A DNA stretch of 15,830 bases from JBBSQE01 sp038258095. Its GTDB lineage: Bacteria > Actinomycetota > Thermoleophilia > Solirubrobacterales > 70-9. Shown here in pieces: positions 12,800 to 15,830 of the stretch. Every line of letters begins with the position of its first letter. Position 1 is the stretch's first letter. The notes below the pieces were generated by a model. The model was not told the DNA's origin. It searched no databases and worked only from the letters and a program-made list of their open reading frames with translations. The stretch covers positions 1 to 15,830 of the forward strand of contig JBBSQE010000053.1 of NCBI GenBank assembly GCA_038258095.1, written 5' to 3'. The translations under genes and the position numbers were made by a program.

Positions 12800-12973
12800 T
12801 CGCGGCGAATGGCGTGATTTCATCCGGGTCCTACGATCTGCCTTCTGGGTCGACCTTCTCGACGAGAAAGGCGTTGCAGCCTCGCGTGCTCGCTCTCTTC
12901 AAGACTCGGGTCGAATCTGCCGATACCGACTGTGAAGCTGCATGCACACGTCCCCCAGGGAAGGCCCGAAACA

Positions 12974-13732
12974 ATGCGCCGACTGCGCTCTCGTCTCAAG
13001 TTCGCCAACGTCATCTCCGTCATCGCGCTGATGCTGTCCCTCGGCGGAGTCTCCTACGCCGCGGTGAGCCTTCCCGCGAACAGCGTTGACACCAAGCAGA
13101 TCCGCAGGGGGGCGGTGACTTCCGGAAAACTGGCGCCCCGCAGCGTCGGCAACGGCAATCTCGGCCGGGGGATCGTCAAGCGCCTCAACAGCAAGACCGG
13201 ATCGCAGGGGCCGACCGGGCCCCAGGGTCCGAGCGGCGCCGCCGGACCACAGGGCACCACCGGGTCGCAGGGCGTGCCAGGCATACCGGGAGCCCCCGGC
13301 CCCGGAGCCGTTTTCATCCGTCTCGACGAGGACGGGACGGCGGCCCCGGTCGCGGCTCCGATCGGCACGGTTGCCGGCGTGACCTTCAACGCCGCTTGTG
13401 AGACCACCGGAGGAAACACGGGCATCAACTTCGTGATCGACACCGTGGAGGCAGCCGTCATCCAGGTGAACCTCCAGACCGACACGGGCACCGATCCGAC
13501 CGCCGGAGGAGTTGCGACGTCCGGGAATACGCAGGTGAACCTTGCGGCCGGGAGCAGCACTCCGCTTGGCGGCCCCCCCGGCACCCCCGCCGGCAACTAC
13601 GAGCGGAACCTCACCACGCTGAATATCTCCACACCGACCCGGAACGCCACCGTGAGCATCGTTTCCCTGGTCGAGGGCGGAGCACCCGGGCACTGCACGC
13701 TCAACGGGACCGGGGTCGCAGCGACCGGCTGA
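12974..13732 (+). CDS. Secreted collagen-like repeat protein
   Basis: 252 aa. An N-terminal signal peptide (MRRLRSRLKFANVISVIALM, then LSLGGVSYAA) probably ends near residue 30. A linker of short repeats follows (LPANSVDTKQIRRGAVTSGK, then APRSVGNGNLGRGIVKRLN). Next come 12 uninterrupted Gly-X-Y triplets at 76-111 (GSQGPTGPQGPSGAAGPQG onward to GAPGPG), rich in Pro and Gln. The rest (112-252) is a Thr/Gly/Asn-rich beta-type domain with two Cys (AACETTG and GHCTLNG) that may pair. Start ATG 12974 has GGAAGG about 11 bases upstream; an in-frame GTG at 12932 is less likely. Exported and probably surface-associated, with the triplets driving trimerisation. This N-terminal style is common in Thermoleophilia genomes. 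Function unknown. Confidence 0.85.
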   Translation: MRRLRSRLKFANVISVIALMLSLGGVSYAAVSLPANSVDTKQIRRGAVTSGKLAPRSVGNGNLGRGIVKRLNSKTGSQGPTGPQGPSGAAGPQGTTGSQGVPGIPGAPGPGAVFIRLDEDGTAAPVAAPIGTVAGVTFNAACETTGGNTGINFVIDTVEAAVIQVNLQTDTGTDPTAGGVATSGNTQVNLAAGSSTPLGGPPGTPAGNYERNLTTLNISTPTRNATVSIVSLVEGGAPGHCTLNGTGVAATG

Positions 13733-13749
13733 CCCTCGAAACGGTCTGA

Positions 13750-13772
13750 GCGCGGGCGGGTTTCGGCCGCGC
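13750..13772 (+). terminator. Hairpin after the collagen-like gene
   Basis: GCGCGG (13750-13755) pairs with CCGCGC (13767-13772) across an 11-base loop, 17 bases past the stop codon. No T-run follows. A plausible but weak terminator. Confidence 0.4.
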
Positions 13773-13792
13773 GGAGGGCGGGGAGAGGCACC

Positions 13793-13839
13793 GCGCCAAG
13801 GCGCTCATGAGTCATCCCGAACGAAGTCCCGTCCGGGAC
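13793..13839. repeat. Two small palindromes upstream of the malic enzyme
   Basis: GCGCC-AA-GGCGC (13793-13804) and GTCCCG-TC-CGGGAC (13826-13839) lie in the roughly 300-bp spacer between the collagen-like gene and the malic enzyme. They could be terminators or regulator sites. No riboswitch class is recognised in the rest of the spacer, and no convincing -35/-10 pair is visible. Confidence 0.35.
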
Positions 13840-14028
13840 CCGCGGCTAGCCATCTCCTCGAGGGCGGATGCTCGCCAACTTCACGGGATCGAAACCTTCG
13901 ACACTGTCTGCGATTTCACCCCATAAGGACGATGCTGCGGATCTCTGCGCAGGGCACGATCATCACGGCTCCTCAGCCAGGGGAAGGCCGGGTTAGGATT
14001 GGAGCCCCCGTCGAACAGAAAGGAAGCT

Positions 14029-15738
14029 GTGCCGCAAACGCTCTACACCGAGGAGACCGCGGACGACGGCTCCGTCACGATCCAGATCCACGTTCGCGGC
14101 TCCGAGGTTCTCGATGACCCCCAGCTGAATCGCGGCACCGCGTTCACGCAGGCCGAGCGCAACCATCTGGGTCTGCGCGGGCTCCTGCCGGCCGGCGTGG
14201 AGACGATCGAGGAGCAGCTCGCCCGCTGCTATGAGCAGTTCTCCTCACACGAGGCGGACATCGACAAGTGGGTATTCCTCACCCAGCTGCACGACACCAA
14301 CGAAGTGCTCTTCTACAGGCTGGTCGGCGACCACGTCTCCGAGATGCTTCCGATCGTCTACACCCCGACTGTCGGGACCGCGATCGAGCGGTTCAGCCAC
14401 CTCTTTAGACGCCAGCGGGGCGTCTACCTCAACATCGATGACATCGACGGGATCGACCGTGCGCTCGAGGAGACCGGTCTCGGCGCCGACCAGGTCGACC
14501 TCGTCGTCGCCTCGGACGGCGAGGCGATCCTCGGCATCGGTGACTGGGGCGTGGGCGGCATCGACATCTCGATCGGCAAGCTCGCCGTCTACACCGCCGC
14601 CGGGGGCATCGATCCGGATCGCGTCCTTGCCGTCGGGCTCGATGTCGGGACCAACCGCGAGGAGCTGCTCACCGATCCGCGTTACCTCGGTCTCCGCCGC
14701 GCGCGCGTTCGTGGCGACGAGTACGACGCCTTCATCGACGCCTACGTGGAGAGCGCCTCCAAGCGCTTCCCGAAGGCGATCCTCCATTGGGAGGACTTCT
14801 CCGGGCCGCAGGCGCGTGGGATCCTCGCGCGGTACGGCGAGTCCCTCTGCACCTTCGACGATGACGTCCAGGGAACCGCCTCCATAGGCCTCGCCTGCGC
14901 GCTGGCCGGTGTCCGGGTCGCCGGGGGGAAGCTCACCGACCAGCAGGTCGTCGTCTTCGGTGCCGGCGCCGCCGGGGTCGGGATCGCCGACCTGATCGCT
15001 CTCGCCATGCAGGAGGACGGGCTTGACGAGAAGGCCGCCGCCGCCCGGATCTGGCTGCTCGACCGCCCCGGCCTCCTGACCAGCGACATGGACGGACTGC
15101 TGGACTATCAGGCGCCGTATGCGAAGGATCCCTCCGATGTCGAGAGTTGGCGGGCAGACGACGGGACGGTTGGGCTCGCCGAGGTCGTCGCCAACCTGAA
15201 GCCGACGATGCTGGTGGGCACCTCCGGGGTCGCCGGCGCCTTTACCGAGCCGGTCGTGCGCTCGATGCACTCGGGGTGCGAGCGCCCGATCATCCTGCCC
15301 ATGTCGAACCCGACTCCGCTTGCAGAGCAGGCTCCGCAGCGGCTGATCGAGTGGACCGACGGAGCCGCGCTCGTTGCGACCGGGAGTCCGTTCGCGCCGG
15401 TCGAGCACGGCGGCCGGACCTACCGGATCGGCCAGGCCAACAACGCCCTGATGTTCCCCGGCCTCGGGCTTGGGACGATCGTGTCGCGCGCCTCGCTGAT
15501 GTCGCCAAAGCTCTTCCTCGCGGCGGCGAGGGCGATCGCCGGCCTTGCGGACCCGTCTGACCCCGCCAAGGGTCTCCTCCCGGGGATCGAGCGCCTGCGG
15601 GAGGTCTCGGCGACGGTCGCGGTCGATGTCGTTGCCGCCGCCAAGGAGGCGGGTCTCGCCCAGGCTGAAGTGGATGACCCGATCGGGGCGGTCCGCGCCG
15701 CGATGTGGGAACCCCGGTACCCGACGATCAAGTCCTAG
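14029..15738 (+). CDS. maeA: NAD-type malic enzyme (oxaloacetate-decarboxylating)
   Basis: 569 aa, the length of the SfcA/MaeA class. It oxidatively decarboxylates L-malate to pyruvate and CO2. Motifs in order: RGLLPAGVETIEEQLARCYE, VYTPTVG with Tyr111, RRQRGVYLNI, then GDWGVGGIDISIGKLAVYTA with Lys184. The metal-ligand segment LHWEDFSGPQARGIL contains Glu255 and Asp256, and TFDDDVQGTA contains Asp279. The Rossmann loop VVFGAGAAGVGIADLI and NPT/ATGSPF/QANNALMFPGLGLG follow. These residues fall almost exactly on the human ME2 numbering (Tyr112, Lys183, Glu255, Asp256, Asp279). Family FNDDxQGTA is TFDDDVQGTA here, with Asn replaced by Asp. Start GTG 14029 has AAAGGA four bases upstream; a TTG at 13999 would add ten unlikely residues. 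NAD preference is inferred from class. Precedes a probable pyruvate-related ThDP gene. Confidence 0.93.
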   Translation: MPQTLYTEETADDGSVTIQIHVRGSEVLDDPQLNRGTAFTQAERNHLGLRGLLPAGVETIEEQLARCYEQFSSHEADIDKWVFLTQLHDTNEVLFYRLVGDHVSEMLPIVYTPTVGTAIERFSHLFRRQRGVYLNIDDIDGIDRALEETGLGADQVDLVVASDGEAILGIGDWGVGGIDISIGKLAVYTAAGGIDPDRVLAVGLDVGTNREELLTDPRYLGLRRARVRGDEYDAFIDAYVESASKRFPKAILHWEDFSGPQARGILARYGESLCTFDDDVQGTASIGLACALAGVRVAGGKLTDQQVVVFGAGAAGVGIADLIALAMQEDGLDEKAAAARIWLLDRPGLLTSDMDGLLDYQAPYAKDPSDVESWRADDGTVGLAEVVANLKPTMLVGTSGVAGAFTEPVVRSMHSGCERPIILPMSNPTPLAEQAPQRLIEWTDGAALVATGSPFAPVEHGGRTYRIGQANNALMFPGLGLGTIVSRASLMSPKLFLAAARAIAGLADPSDPAKGLLPGIERLREVSATVAVDVVAAAKEAGLAQAEVDDPIGAVRAAMWEPRYPTIKS

Positions 15739-15775
15739 CCATCAGCCCGCGACCGACCACACACAAGGAGCCGAG

Positions 15776-15830
15776 ATGAGCAAGACCGTCGCAGAGGTGC
15801 TGATCGACCAGATGGTCGAGGCGGGGATCC
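15776..15830 (+). CDS. Start of a probable ThDP-dependent enzyme (pyruvate oxidase-like), cut by window end
   Basis: ATG 15776 lies six bases after a strong AAGGAG and 37 bases after the malic enzyme stop. The visible residues are MSKTVAEVLIDQMVEAGI. The pattern TVAEVLIDxMVEAGI resembles the extreme N-terminus of pyruvate oxidase/acetolactate synthase-like proteins, which begin with a helix ending in GV or GI before a VFGxPG loop. With 18 residues visible the family is only a suggestion, but the gene itself is well supported and likely co-transcribed with the malic enzyme. Confidence 0.65.
   Translation, partial: MSKTVAEVLIDQMVEAGI

Noticed and set aside
13198..13310. Short repeats as a CRISPR array
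   Set aside because: The repeats are Gly-X-Y codons inside an open reading frame; there are no spacers of constant length anywhere in the window.
14245..15408. A 387-codon minus-strand frame opposite the malic enzyme
   Set aside because: Shadow of a gene with all catalytic residues.

Overview
The window looks like chromosomal DNA of a high-GC actinomycete, most likely class Thermoleophilia (Solirubrobacterales-like). This rests on uniform G/C-rich third positions, many GTG/TTG starts, a GAP/SfLAP-family membrane protein, and above all the secreted collagen-like protein near 13 kb. Its N-terminus (basic start, FANVISVIALMLSLGG, then LPANSV and GAVTSGKL segments) is a style I associate with that class. 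The taxonomic call is inference; no rRNA is present.

Layout. 1-42: 3' half of a tRNA-Met cut by the window edge. 104-2818 (minus): a unit made of a 17-codon leader ORF, a short-chain dehydrogenase (SDR) and a ThDP-dependent enzyme, divergent from a TetR-type regulator (2943-3566, plus). 3598-4266: a gene graveyard in which a 5'-truncated, frameshifted YceI fragment (minus) abuts a 5'-truncated acyl-CoA dehydrogenase fragment (plus). 4267-5559 (minus): a PucR-family regulator, divergent from an acetone-carboxylase operon (5698-10654, plus). A perfect inverted repeat, TTGTGG-N5-CCACAA, lies between them. 10858-11999: a small-gene region with a duplicated ORF, a partner ORF, a terminator-like hairpin and the 3' half of a tRNA-His gene that may mark an old integration site. 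12101-12799: GAP-family membrane protein. 12974-13732: collagen-like secreted protein. 14029-15738: NAD-type malic enzyme. 15776 to the end: start of a second probable ThDP enzyme.

Main point of interest. The ketone carboxylase is encoded by two genes instead of the usual three. The alpha subunit (AcxB-like, with the Mn ligands His/Asp/His conserved) is fused to a C-terminal gamma (AcxC-like) domain. That gamma domain has lost every cysteine that, from memory, forms the zinc site in stand-alone AcxC. Together with the PucR-type regulator and palindromic operator candidate, this is an unusual version of the acetone carboxylase system.

How the genes may work together. The carboxylase would turn acetone or a similar ketone plus bicarbonate into a beta-keto acid at the cost of ATP. 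The SDR could oxidise a secondary alcohol to a ketone. The ThDP enzyme has Glu where the family normally has the Mg-binding Asn, and could make or cleave a ketone-containing compound. That link is a hypothesis based on proximity only, because the SDR/ThDP unit has its own regulator. Malic enzyme and the downstream ThDP enzyme belong to the pyruvate node.
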